A stretch of DNA of 64,000 nucleotides. Origin: Sesamum alatum (taxonomy: Eukaryota > Streptophyta > Magnoliopsida > Lamiales > Pedaliaceae). Location of the stretch: the NCBI GenBank assembly GCA_034509735.1, contig JACGWO010000003.1:36416466-36480465 (forward strand). The letters run 5' to 3'. Shown here piece after piece: positions 1 to 11,755 of the stretch (its first letter is position 1; every line of letters begins with the position of its first letter). The translations under genes and the position numbers were made by a program. The notes under the pieces are model-generated. The model was given only the letters and a program-made list of their open reading frames with translations. It was not told the origin of the DNA and did not search any database.

Positions 1-909
1 CCATTTGCAATACCCTCTATCAAACAAGTTGCCGTCTTGTCTTACTTTTTTTTTTTTTTTTTCCTCTATATTCCACATTTTTGGTAGTTTATGTTTACAA
101 GGTCTTTTATGGGTCGCCACTCTTAAGGCAAGTTTGGATGGAATTTTAATCACCCAAATAAAAGTTATTTTTTTTTAAAAAAAGAAGAGAGATGATCTGA
201 TTGTTTCCTACTTTGGTTTCGTGGTTAACACTATTTTCAGCCGTCCACCAAACACAACACTATTCCCTTGTTTTTTGGAAGTTGGAGAATCATAAGGGCC
301 TGTTTGGTTGATGAGGAGGTTGAATCTTAGATTAAGGTTTTTGTTCAATTATGGAACAGTTGTAACTAACCATTAGTTTCTTTTCTAGTCTAAGGATAAC
401 AAAATTGAAAATTCTCTAAAGGCTTACATGTGGGGGTGGTGGGGTGTTAGTTATTCTTGATTGCTTACAGGGCGTTTTGATTTTATTTTCAAAAGTCAAT
501 TTTCAATTTTACAGTATTTTAGATTTTGGAAACTTGTTTGTTTAGTCAAATTTTATTGAAAAGGCCAATTTTCAATGAAAATTTGCAGCCTATACTACTG
601 AAAACACATTTCTCAAATTATCGTTCTAAATCTCATCATTGCCTAATAAAAGAGGATATGACATAACATGTCCGTTGAATTATTAAGAAATAAAAATAAA
701 TTTATATTATATATTCAAAGTACAATATTTACAAAATACTTATATAATAAATTAAAACCAAACAAATTCTCATTTCTCACATCTATAAATCTAGATTAGA
801 AACATACAATCCCAACATATTTTCATTTCTCGTACAAAAATTAATAAAATATTTTCATCTCATTGAAATTGCTAAAAAATAAAAATGGAAACAAAATCAA
901 ATGGGCAGA

Positions 910-958
<49 letters not shown>

Positions 959-1020
959 TTGTGTCAGATCATGGCATGTCTTTACTAATGACAAGTCAAA
1001 GTAAATGAAAACAACCCCTT
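1..1020. other. gene-free upstream region with simple repeats
   Basis: AT-rich sequence with no supportable gene. It holds a poly-T run near 49-62 and an (ATT)n microsatellite at about 911-958. The stretch from about 296 (GGGCCTGTTTGG) and that from about 470 look like degenerate TIR-element ends that recur elsewhere in the window. Confidence 0.6.
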
Positions 1021-1026
1021 GAGACA
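1021..1026. promoter_or_regulatory. possible auxin-response element (GAGACA)
   Basis: GAGACA is the reverse complement of the canonical AuxRE TGTCTC and lies about 220 bp upstream of the SAUR start codon. A 6-bp match is expected often by chance; the call rests on its place before a SAUR gene. Confidence 0.3.
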
Positions 1027-1090
1027 AATGATCAACCACAAATATTCCGAAAATCTAAATTAAGTCTACCTTAAAAGTCAAATTGCAACA

Positions 1091-1130
1091 TTCCCCCCCC
1101 TCCCCCCTCCCCCCACCCCACCCCACCCAA
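1091..1130. other. C-tract / G-quadruplex-prone promoter segment
   Basis: Several runs of four to eight C interrupted by single T or A, about 115-155 bp before the SAUR ATG. The minus strand is therefore a series of G-runs able to fold as a G-quadruplex. It probably lies in the core promoter or 5' leader. Confidence 0.5.
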
Positions 1131-1246
1131 CCAAACACACTACAAAAGCAACCTCGCCCACCCTTTCCCTCAATGCAACAGTCAAGAAACCACTCTCCAA
1201 TCCTTCTCAATTTCAACCACTCTCTTGAAGTCTCCAACTCCACAAA

Positions 1247-1642
1247 ATGCTAGGCAAAAAACTTGGATCAATGAAGAAACTAGCCAAGAAAGTCAAGGTC
1301 ATCGGCAATGCCGACCGCCAGCCGTCGCATTACGAGTACTTGCTAAGGGACAACGACGGAGGAGCCAGCTCCCCCACCCCCACCACCCCAACCACCACAC
1401 CCACCGGAACTTTTGTCATGTACGTGGGAGACGATCGGCAGAGATTCGTGGTGCCGACCGGCTACTTGTCTCACCCTTTGTTCAAGATACTGTTAGAGAA
1501 GGCTTATAATGAGTTTGGATTTAACCAAAGGAATGGTCTGGTGGTGCCATGCAGTGTGGCTGCATTCCAAGAAGTGGTAAGTGCTGTAGAATGCTGCAAT
1601 GGTAAATTTGATTTTGGGGACTTGGTAGAGGAGTTTCTTTAG
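1247..1642 (+). CDS. SAUR-family auxin-responsive protein
   Basis: Intronless 131-residue protein of the small auxin-up RNA family. SAURs generally promote cell expansion by inhibiting PP2C.D phosphatases and so activating plasma-membrane H+-ATPases; this is family knowledge, not shown here. The SAUR domain covers roughly residues 52-128, with the typical core G-FVMYVGDD-QRFVVPTGYLSHPLFKILLEKA-EFGF and a Cys in the late VPC segment. The N-terminus is basic (LGKKLGSMKKLAKKVKV) and a Pro/Thr/Ser linker follows at about residues 40-52. The start is the first Met of the frame, upstream of the basic helix usual in SAURs. A longer overlapping frame from 1225 is a shadow. Absence of introns and short length fit the family. 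The exact subclass is unresolved. Confidence 0.93.
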   Translation: MLGKKLGSMKKLAKKVKVIGNADRQPSHYEYLLRDNDGGASSPTPTTPTTTPTGTFVMYVGDDRQRFVVPTGYLSHPLFKILLEKAYNEFGFNQRNGLVVPCSVAAFQEVVSAVECCNGKFDFGDLVEEFL

Positions 1643-2396
1643 ACAACTCCAGAGAGATGATTCTCTTACAAGAAGAGGTGTTTAGGTTGTAAGAGGGCGT
1701 CTGTAATTGTAATATACTGTTTAGTTCAGTCCAGAATCATATATGTAATGTAAGGCTAGAATCCTTCTTCAGATAGACAGACAGATATGTATAGGGAGGA
1801 ATCAAATTTTGTAGTAGTTTTCATCAGTTTGTCCATTTCCCGGTTATCGTTACCAGCAGCCGCCACTCATGGCCGGGCTGCGAATGGTGGTCGAGGGCGG
1901 AGGAAAGTGTTTCTTCAACAGATTTCAGTCGGTGGACTAAATCTATATATGTCTTGAAGCATACATTAATAGTTAGCACACACCAAACACAACCCCATCA
2001 ACATCAATGGAACAGGGCCATCTGATTTCTCTATTGCAAGTAAAACGTTGCTTGTAAGAAAACAAATGTTGCAATGATCTATTCTGGGGCAATTAGGAAG
2101 AATCATGTTTATCCTTCTTTTTTTCTGCGTTGAGGTGCAAAAATAAGCGAAGATTCACAATCAACATCAGCCCGAATAACGATCATTCATAGCTTCTTAC
2201 AATTTAGCCAGAACCGGACAAAGCGAGAAACATCAACCGAAGGGCCGTAGCCTTTATATTTACCAGACAATGTTGGTAGAAATATGAGTCAGGAAAGCAA
2301 CAGGCTGGGGTGATGCATACATATTGTCCTAATGGAAGGCTTAACTAAAGATCGACTTGGAAATAACATATGTCCTCCATAGTAACATCAGCCCCA
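1643..2396. other. intergenic, SAUR 3' flank to acyltransferase-like 3' end
   Basis: Tail-to-tail spacer between the SAUR gene and the minus-strand gene. The SAUR 3' flank has an AGATAGA...GTAT stretch near 1775-1795, loosely like a DST mRNA-instability element. Nothing else is supported. Confidence 0.5.
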
Positions 2397-5300
2397 TCAA
2401 GTTGTTCCATCCAAAAGAATTCTTTTCATTTCATCTATAAGTTCCTGCATCTGCTCCCTCGAATGCAACGGGAAGGGAAATACACATGCAGAATCCATTT
2501 TCCCGTCTCTTACTGTGTCGAATATTGCTATGGACGGGCCTACACCGTGAACTGAGGCGCACCCGACGAAGTCCTCTAATCCAATAACCTGATGAAGTTT
2601 GTTGGAATCATCAATCACACAGTCCTCGAAGACGGATACAAGAGAAGTTCTGAGTGATCCTGACGGTGTCAAACTGGGGTTCTCTATTGCCTTGCACATC
2701 AAAAAGTTGAGATCAGCCATATCGGTGAAATGCTTCTTGTTGCTCTTGGCGTTTGTAAAGGATGAATGCACTCGTTTAGCCAACTCCCACAAGTTCTCCC
2801 CTCCCTTTACGTCGTGAGTGTTGAGAATGGCGGAGTGATAGAAGCCTGCACCATTTTTACCATTATGTGAAAACGTGTTTCAGAGCATACCTAGGGAAGA
2901 AAACCAAACAAGAAGTAACAATGGCAAAGAAGGTGGGAGCAAAAGCCAACTGGGAGCTAATGGTTGACTTTGCTATATCGACTACTTTGCCAAGGGAAAA
3001 CTAGCAGATAATAAAGTAATTACTCTAGCACCGTGGGTATGTTTTCACTGCATGTCATGCTATGATTTTGCTAACGGGTCTCATTCTTTCTCTCAACTGA
3101 GAACAGTGATGTAACAATGAGGGAGAAGGGGGCCGTGAGCTAGGGTGGAGGGAAGAGGAACAAGGTTATGAGATTTTGGTCTTCCCCACCTCTCTTTATT
3201 TATCGGCATGCTTTTTGTTTTAAGGATCATGTCCCTGCTCACACATATGTTTGTTCAATCATTTTTGTCTTTGAAGGTTCGTATTAAGACATACTTGCAC
3301 TGCACTTTTTATGGCATTTCTCTTCCTAGAAGAAACATTGTTGTCATGTAGACTTTTAGACGTAAAATTGACAACATGATATGACAAAATTGACGATATT
3401 TCCCCCTATCGCTCACCATCTTTCTCACTTTTGACAGGAAATCCAACAGAACTTACCGACATGGTCGCTGCTGAGCACTGGATCAAGAATAGGACGGCAA
3501 TCCATGAGTGTCACAACAGCATACTTTTCCCAATGATCATCAGGAATCCCTTTTGAGGAATGAGAAGCAATTAAAGCAGCTGCTGCCAGAAGCGCACACA
3601 ACTTAATCTCTTGACGGTTGCAACTCTGCCAAAGTGATGCCAAAACTAAGTCAACTATGAAGGAAAAGTCCTAATGCAAGTTAGAAAGCATCTCATATGA
3701 GTCGTGTTCATAAGCTTGAAACGAATAAAGCACTATTATTTTCATTTCTTTATTACTTGAGATCATAATGACCTGATGACCCAAGCGAGATTCTTACCTC
3801 TTTTATTTTAGTTAATAATGCCTTTGGGTTTTGAGGGAAAAATGCATTACAACTAGATAACAGAATGGTATTTTAAAATGTGTAGCAAGTCTCTAAGAGA
3901 AAAAGCATCCTCAGTCGAAGAGTTTATGCACAAAAAAGAACCACATAAACTACAGAAAAAAGATTTGGACATCTGTTTAATGATGCCTGTAATATTTACT
4001 CTAAAATCCAAACAGTTCCCGTACAAAAGTAGTATTCTGACATGCATTCTTAGGATTCAGCACTAACATAACTAACAAAGACTGTTAATACTGGTTCCCT
4101 GTTATGATCACTTCAAACTCTTTGATATGAAACATAAAGATGATTCCGATCGTGTGAGTTAGAGGACTTTCTGTTGAGCCTTCGGATTAAAGGTCTGAGA
4201 AAACTTCTGCTCCCTGTGAAAAATATCATTGTCTCTTGATTACATCAAGACCAAATACTAGGAAAAGAACACATGATCATCCTTAATACTTAGTTTGGAT
4301 TGATGCATTTAGAGCTAAGGATTTCGAATACAATCTAAACGAACTAATCAAGCAGACAGAAATGTACAAGAAGATAGATTGTCTGCCATTTTAACACTCT
4401 GCATTGCTAACAGCTTCAGCATTCAAAAGAAAAAATGCGCTCAAGCTAGCAATTATAACAAGGAATCACCCACCTATATCAAATCCAGCAACCTTCAAAC
4501 TAATATAAACAAATATCTGCTCAAGAATGCACCCTTACATCTACTCTCATAAAGAACAAAGCAATAAAACAGAATTAGCATTCTTGTAAGAGAAAGCAAG
4601 AAAATTTAACGTTTAACTTACGGATAAAATCCGACCGGTGTCTTCTGCATTCATTTGCAACCTAATAACCCGTGACATTCTGGGCGACTCTGTGTCCTTG
4701 AAACTTAAATTTGACAACCTCAAAGAATTCAGAGAGTAGCCTAACATGTCCACCCCACGAGCCCAGAAGGGCTTATTCCCCTGCCCACTAGGAATGTATT
4801 CCTCAATTCCCAAACTAACCTCCATTTCTTTTCCTTGTTCCGCTTCTACCCCCTCCTCCTCCTCCCCCTTCCCCACCAACCCCAATAATTCCTTGAGCAA
4901 CGCCAAAGCGGCGGCCCTATCGCATACGGAAGTGTGCAGCCTAAGGGCCAGAACCCACTTACTCTTCTCCAAAGTGTACAAGCTGGCAAAGAAAACATCA
5001 GTGTCTGATGAAGGGTCGGGATTCTGCCACGAGTTGGTGTTCAGTTCGTGTTCGAGAATGAGGTGAAAGGGAGAAACGGAGTCGCTCTCGTCGGGGAAAT
5101 GGTTTTGCAGAATCTGGGACGTCGACGGGAGATCGAAGGGCTGGACTTGGATGTGGGGAGTCGGGGGGATGACGTAGGAGAAAGAGTTGGAAGCGGGATC
5201 GTAGCGAAGTTTGGAGTTGATGATGGGGTGGGAAATCTGGAGTTTACGGAGGGCATTTTGGAGAAACGGGATCTCGAGGGGCTTGGAGAGGAGGAGAGCG

Positions 5301-5413
5301 AGAACAGTTATGCCGGTGCCGCCGGGAACCGCCTTGCACCAGCTGAGCTCGGTGGTGCCCGCCGGCCGGATTTTGGGCTCAGCCTCGTCTACTGAGTGTG
5401 GGGAAAGGGACAT
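2397..5413 (-). CDS. acyltransferase/condensation-domain-like protein (copy A)
   Basis: Three-exon gene, complement of 2397-2845, 3457-3625 and 4622-5413, giving 469 residues; intron phases are 0 and 1. Donors read GTAAGT and acceptors GCAG. The protein resembles the plant family annotated as condensation-domain, alcohol-acetyltransferase or PapA5-like (CoA-dependent acyltransferase superfamily). N-terminal SWCKAVPGGTGITVLALLLS, the region around LRLHTSVCDRAAA (residues 157-169) and C-terminal SVHGVGPSIAIFDTVRDG and PLHSREQM fit that fold. The expected catalytic HHxxxDG is HTSVCDR (H160, T161, D165, R166), so the usual catalytic second His is Thr. Substrate and activity are unknown; it could be a non-catalytic or divergent enzyme. 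No signal peptide is evident. A same-strand paralogue lies at 15894-20283. No clear TATA box was seen. Confidence 0.85.
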
Positions 5414-5795
5414 TGTTGTGTGAGAGTGACCGTGACGGTGACGGTGGTTACTTAACAGTTTGATAGTTGGAAGCTACGATAGGATAAGATATGCAGTGAA
5501 GTGATAATGTAATAAAACGACAACAGCATCTTTGAGCAGTGGAGGACGGGGACCCATACGCCGTTGCTTTTTCTTTGCGTACCTTCCTTGTATTTAACGA
5601 CGCTGACGGAAGTCCAATTCTGTCCGAATGTTTAGAGGGATTTCAGTTTAAAGAATGATTAATAATATTCTAGAGGATTGTATAAAGATGAAAGATATGA
5701 TTGAAGTTGTATTATATTTTTGGTATCATTATTTAATAAATTTACTTTTTATTTTAAATAAATTCATTAGAATAATTCATATCAAATATTTTATA

Positions 5796-6077
5796 GGTAT
5801 AATTACATTTAAACCCTATGACCTATAGTCTATTTACATAAATCATCCCTACTTTTTACATAAATACAGAAACCACTCTTGATAGCAAAAAAATATGGGT
5901 ACTTTGTGTAATAATATCAATACTTTTGAGGGGTGGAAGTGTAATTTTCTAAAAAAATAGGGGTGGTTTTGTGTAAATGATGATTACATTCTAGTGGGTG
6001 TATGTGTAATTATTCAAAACGTAAGGGTGGTTTGTATAAACAGACCATAGATTAAGGAATGTAAATATAATTATTCC
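5796..6077. mobile_element. Mutator-like foldback MITE, 282 bp
   Basis: Terminal inverted repeats (left GGTATAATTACATTT, right end AAATATAATTATTCC) and a foldback interior. Perfect 9-bp target-site duplication TATTTTATA at 5787-5795 and 6078-6086. No coding capacity. Confidence 0.8.
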
Positions 6078-6451
6078 TATTTTATATATAGTATAATTTA
6101 GCAACAATTATAATAATCTATACTAATCACCTATTATTAAATAAAAATATACCTACTATTAGGTATAACAACATCTCACGCTAGCGCCGATCATCAGTGA
6201 AAACATAATTGAAAACTTTAATCTATGATTAATTTCAGACTAATTATTTAGTGAATGTTTTATACTAATAATCATTTATTTACTTGGTTATAAAGAGTTG
6301 TCAATTGTGTACAAAGTACAAGAATAGTACTAGATAAATAATTACATGCTATGAATTCTAGAATTATAATTAGTTATGTGCTACTATTATAGTATTAACA
6401 AATAATTCTTCAAATAAAAACACTACATACCATTACAAGACTTTGTCAATT

Positions 6452-6612
6452 AGGCCTAGCTCAATTGGCGAAATAAAACTCAATGACTCTAAGGTCATGG
6501 GTTCAAACCCAACCAACATGTAGAATGTTATTCTACTTTAATAATATGTGTTGATTAATATATCATTATATATAACTATTATAATTGTTAGATATAAATA
6601 TTTAATATGAAT
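6452..6612 (+). repeat. tRNA-derived SINE
   Basis: Starts with an RNA polymerase III A-box-like GGCCTAGCTCAATTGG and has a B-box-like GGTTCAAACCC near 6500-6510, followed by the AT-rich body shared with other SINE copies in this window. It does not fold as a full tRNA gene. Confidence 0.6.
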
Positions 6613-6869
6613 AATTACAATTAATTTATTTCAAAAATAATAATTTATGTTTTCACCTCAAAAAGAAAAAAACATTACAAGACTCCAGTTAATCATCAAT
6701 CCAGATTTTCGCCTTTTCATTTTGGGATGTGTTGTCTGAATTGGGCCGTCCAGTAATAGCCTTCCGGTTCTGAAGAGCAACCTATTTTGAGAAGCCCACT
6801 AGTAACTGAACCCAACTTCTGTGTGGCGTATGCAATAATTGAACTTAATTTACGATTTGTATCATTAAA

Positions 6870-8017
6870 CTGGGAAAAATTGCACTTTTGATCCCATAGG
6901 ACATAAGCTGCTGCACTTTTGATCCTATTTTTACGGGCTGAGCATTTTTTATCCCACAAAAATTAAAAGTGTTGTACTTTTGGTCCCAACTCCGCTGAAG
7001 GTGTCAAAAGATGGATGGAAAACCACTTTGACCATTCAAATGTGATTTTGATGGCTTGAAACCACTATTCGTCTTTGGAGAGAATTGGATCAGATTTTTA
7101 AACCATTTTTTAGGAAATTTCTTGTAGGAACTATTACTGCACTCCTTTTGCTGGTTGTATGTATTTTAATAGCTAGATTTAGTTAATTTATGTAATTTAA
7201 GATATGTAATTTTGTAATGATAATTAGAATGAAATATTAAATTTTGTGATCGCAAAAATTTAAAAAGTCAATGAAATTAAAAACAAAAAACGATTGGTTG
7301 TATTTAAAGAAAAATATCTACTGTTTGCAATATATAATTTATTCATATTTTTCTCCTTGACAACTATTCGTAGATATGCAATTTACATAAAAATAAAAAT
7401 AAAAATTGCCAATGTTTGCAAAAGAACTGCAGTTTTGCCCCAAAAAAAAAGTGATTACAAATCTGTAGATCCCCCCTCCCCCCCCCTTTTTGGATGTAAT
7501 CTGTTTTTTTGGGAAAATCTGCAATTTTTTTTACAAATATTGGCAATTTGTTTGATGTAAATTGCATATATGTGAATAATTGACGGGGGAAAAAATATGG
7601 CTAAGTTGTATATTGCAAATAATTGATATTTTTCTTTCGATGCAATCAATCATTTTTTTGCTTCTAATTATAGTGATTTTATTTTAATTTTGCTATAACA
7701 GAATTTAGTATTTAATTCTAATTATATCGTTGCAAAGTTGCAGATTAGAGATTACATAAATTTAACTAAATCAAGCTATTAAAATGCATACAACAATCAA
7801 AATGAGTTCAATAATAATCTTTACAAGAAATTCCCTCCACAATGGCTGAAAAAAATCTGATTGAATTTTCCTCCAAAGAATAATAGTGGTTTTAAGCCAT
7901 CAAAATCACCGTTGAATGGTTAAAGGTGGTTTTTCATTCATCATTTAATATCTTTAACGGAGTTGAGACCAAAAGTGCAATACTTTTGGTTCCCGTGGGA
8001 CCAAAAGTGCAATTTCC
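6870..8017. mobile_element. large Mutator-like foldback element, 1148 bp
   Basis: Termini carry inverted AATTGCACTTTTGRTCCC motifs. The arms at roughly 6870-7260 and 7620-8017 are inverted copies of each other, so the single strand folds into a long hairpin. Perfect 9-bp target-site duplication ATCATTAAA at 6861-6869 and 8018-8026. The central loop has a C-run around 7470-7487. Short frames inside are not genes. Confidence 0.85.
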
Positions 8018-8026
8018 ATCATTAAA

Positions 8027-9219
8027 TTGCTTAAATTAAATTCACTTAAATTTAAAATTATATATTTTTACAGACCAATTTTTGTAACTTATTAGTAAAA
8101 TGAATATATTAAGATTTCCCCGCAGACACTCAAACTTCAATTATTTTTATTTTTTCATTTTCTATTTCTCACAACTTTTATTTACTACAGCTAAACTTAC
8201 AACTTTTTTTTTACAACTGATCCACATTGATACATCCTCAAATATTTTTTTCTCAAGACCAAAATTACGGAGGTTGGCCCCATCGAGCAGCCTAACAACT
8301 CTGATTCTACTAACCCACGAGTAATGTATCAAGCCCATAGCCTATTTACTTCTACTAACTTGCAAGGCCCAAAAACACAATTTTTCTTACTTTTTCATCA
8401 TATTTGACCATTATTCTCACAATATTTCTAGTTTAACATTTATCAATTCTGTCAAAATCATCATTAATTCAAGTATCGGAGTTCTATTCCCTATTTGATA
8501 GGTTAGTTCCTCCTCGATCTTAGAATTTCCCTTAAGAAACTTCTACCCTTGTGATGTTATTCGATTACAATACGCATCACACATCATAAAAACAGAAATT
8601 ATTACAAACACCTCATAAGTTGTGATTCCATGTTTGATGATACATGAAGAATCAATGCCAGGTCTAAAAGTCAAAACTTTTTAGTCATTTTCACGCGTTG
8701 AAAATACTAAATATTTATTGATCAAAGTATACATCTCAAACTCTATTCGATTTATATATGTTTATTTTATACAATTGTACATACTTGGAAAATAAAACCA
8801 AAAATAAAATAATATTCGGTCATTAAGTCATTATAAAATATCGATCAATCAATTTTATTTTCAATTCGATTAATCCCATGACAAATATATAACAACATCT
8901 TTTTTTCTCCATGCTTTGCTGATAAAATAAATAAATTAATTTAATATCAATAACAATTTTCTGTCCTCAGTCCTCCAAAAATATCTCAACAAAGCGGAGA
9001 AAATCGCGTTATTAACGATGGACAGGGGATTCTTAGGGCCTGTTTGTTTGTCTTTTTCATGTTTTTAATTTTTGGTGAACAATATATTTTTTTAATTTTG
9101 TATAAATTTTCGCGTAAAATGAGAATATGTTTGGATTAATTAATGAAATTATATTTTATATTAAATTGTGGGGTCAAATCAATATACTTTCAAAGAAAAT
9201 ACGCATAAATAAACATACT
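8027..9219. other. gene-free AT-rich region
   Basis: No supportable gene. From about 9037 the motif GGGCCTGTTTGTTTG begins what looks like a degenerate hAT-like MITE extending to about 9525 and interrupted by a reverse SINE. Confidence 0.45.
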
Positions 9220-9455
9220 TTCACTTTATTCTTTTTGAGTAAATTAATTACAATCATATTATAATATCAAGTACTGACAATTCTATAATTGATATACTAA
9301 TTATCAATATAAAAAATCTATACATAATCAATAATTACTATCAAAATAGAAAGATAACTACTATTAAAGTAAAATAACAATTCAAATGTTGGTGGGGCTT
9401 TGAACCTATGAATTTATAGTCATGGATCATCAGTTTTGTCAACTAAATTAGACCA
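9220..9455 (-). repeat. tRNA-derived SINE, reverse orientation
   Basis: Contains the reverse of the family body and a degenerate reverse B box (GGGGCTTTGAACC region near 9390-9410). It lies inside a degenerate MITE. Boundaries are approximate. Confidence 0.5.
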
Positions 9456-9547
9456 TATTAATATATTTTCACTTTAATTTCTATTTTAGAAATTGAATCT
9501 GGTAATGAAAACATAAAACAAGCACGTTTATAGTACCAAAGGTCAAC

Positions 9548-9832
9548 TTCTTTTTTTTGGGTGAATTGAAAGCGATAAATATTATTAATTGAACTAAATC
9601 GATTACAATCATTGCTATTGACTATCAATATCTAATAGAGACAATTACAATAATCAACATATTGATCAACAATATCACATAAATTAAATCTCAACACCCC
9701 TTACTATTACAACATACAGACAATTCTACTATACAGTAGAGACTATCTTCCCACGTATTGGTGGAATTCAAACCCATGACCTCTAAACTTATGAGACCTC
9801 AACCTTAACCACTAGGTTAAGAAATTATTGAT
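9548..9832 (-). repeat. tRNA-derived SINE, reverse orientation
   Basis: Begins (as read on +) with the T-rich tail and the AATTGAAAGCGATAAAT body end, and finishes with reverse B box (ATTCAAACCCATGACC, about 9767-9782) and reverse A box (CCACTAGGTTAAG). It is a near full-length member of the same SINE family as 53499-53756. Confidence 0.65.
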
Positions 9833-11522
9833 AGCAAAGGGCAACTTATGGTGAAATGCATGAGATCAGCAAAGGCAACTGGTCAAGTTGGGGCACTCCC
9901 ACTCTCACTCCCACTCCCATAATTAGATCTTTGATTACGTAAATTACAGCTAACACGATTTTGACATCTAATTAATAAATTGTATGAACAGCACCGCACC
10001 GTCGAAGGCATATGTCACTATAATTTTAGTCAAAACCTAATTTAATTCAACTCAAGATATATATATATATATATTACGTAGCCAACATTTACTTTGATAT
10101 TTTTTCATTTTTAGGAATTTTATATTAATCTCAAGTTGAAAACAATATTGATATTATAAATTTTTTAAAATATCTTATAAGATGTTGTAGAGTTTGGAAA
10201 TTTTTTAGGAAAATAGTTTATTAACTGTATAAATAAGAACTTATATGCTTATAAAAAAAGAAAAAGAAAAGAGTTTCTAACTAGTTTTTCAGATTTTAAT
10301 AAATTTCTTCAAATAAATTACAAATTTACAATACATCTTATAAGTTTTATAATTTTTTTTTATCCAAACACTTCATAAACTTATTTTTAAAATAAAATTT
10401 GATGTCTTCTAAGATATTAAATTATATTTTAAAAATAAACTCTTAAAATATTTGTTAGAATAAGATGCTAATAATATTAGATTTGTAATTAATATGATCA
10501 AAATTGATCCTTCAATATATATAACAGTGGGCCCAATGAAAGATACATTAATTATAGTTATTATTCGTATGTTTTTTTTCTTAAAAGAAAATAATGTTAA
10601 TTATATCACTCTCTCCTAAATTTGAAAATTACATATAGTACTCGTAATGTTATTTTTATTTAATAAATAAATTTCACCGTTAGTCAAAATTCACCGAATT
10701 TGCTGATATTAACAAAAATACTTGAATGAAAATTCATATTTATCCCAATTGACTTATTAGTGACATATTTTGCAGGTCAAACAAATATTTCCTGACTAAA
10801 CTACCCTTATAAGAGTGAAGATATTAGTGATATATTGCAGGTCAAACAAATCTTTCTTAACCAAACTACCGCTATAAGGGTGAAGATATACTTTCTCCCA
10901 TGATTAATGTGTGAAGGTATACAAGAGTAGTTTGGTCAGAAAAAAGATAAAAATTACTTGCAATAAGTCATGCAGATTTAAGTCAACTAGGGGGAGTCAG
11001 GTAGATATGATTTTTCATTCAATTTTGTTGGTTTAAGTCAACTGGGGGTAGATATGAATTTTCATTCAAGTTTTTTGCTAAACCTTAGAGGACGACGCAT
11101 AATTACACCAAACCTCGAGAGATGACGGTGTATTTATCTTAAAAAATTAACATCCTAATTTTGTAAACAATCATTATAGTTAATTTTAACTCGCTAGCGA
11201 ATCAAATAAATAAACATTTTTTTCAACTTCTACTATATGTCAAATTTACTCAGATCGAGCGTCAATTATAAATTAATTATACTTCAAATACTTGATTAGA
11301 TTTTCTATTGCAGTTTCTGTTGATATTGCATTTCACATATACATGCTACATATATAATGATTAACATCATCAATTTTATTTAAATTTTTTTTATACATGT
11401 GAAATAAAATAGAGATCGCAATAAAAAAAATAAAATCCATTCCATATACTAACAAATGAGAGTGACCAAATTTTAGCTGGCAAATTGTCCTTGACAATCA
11501 AAATTTCATGGCTCCCAATTCC
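9833..11522. other. gene-free region with a diffuse inverted repeat
   Basis: AT-rich. The stretch about 10599-11140 reads as a decayed inverted repeat: the motifs around AAACTACCCTTATAAG reappear inverted, and GTCAACTGGGGGTAGATATG is partly duplicated at 10980-11060. No target-site duplication was found. The stretch at about 10130-10450 resembles a repeat also seen at 13190-13390, 21348-21720 and 63777-64000. Confidence 0.45.
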
Positions 11523-11530
11523 TATAAATA
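11523..11530 (+). promoter_or_regulatory. TATA box of the MAGL-like gene
   Basis: TATAAATA in the context CCTATAAATAGCC, 226 bp upstream of the start codon and followed by a CT-rich leader, as expected for a plant core promoter. Confidence 0.7.
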
Positions 11531-11755
11531 GCCATCCACACATGATACAATTAAGTCCAATTTCTTATCTTCACACACTCCATATACCCTAATTTTTCTT
11601 CACTCTCCACCCTAAAACCTCTCCTTTCTTAGCTCCAACACTCTTTGCACACACAAAACAGTCTTTGAACCTTTCCGATATCTTATAAGCTCCAAAAAAA
11701 TCCCGACCTGTCTTTAATATTCGCGATTATTTCCAAGAACATTCATCAAATTCAT

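Noticed and set aside
6452..6515. tRNA gene suggested by A and B boxes
   Set aside because: No complete cloverleaf; the same promoter plus AT-rich body and poly-A tail recur as a SINE.
7294..7649. Several 60-88 codon frames
   Set aside because: They lie in the arms and loop of a foldback element and reflect its symmetry and low-complexity runs.
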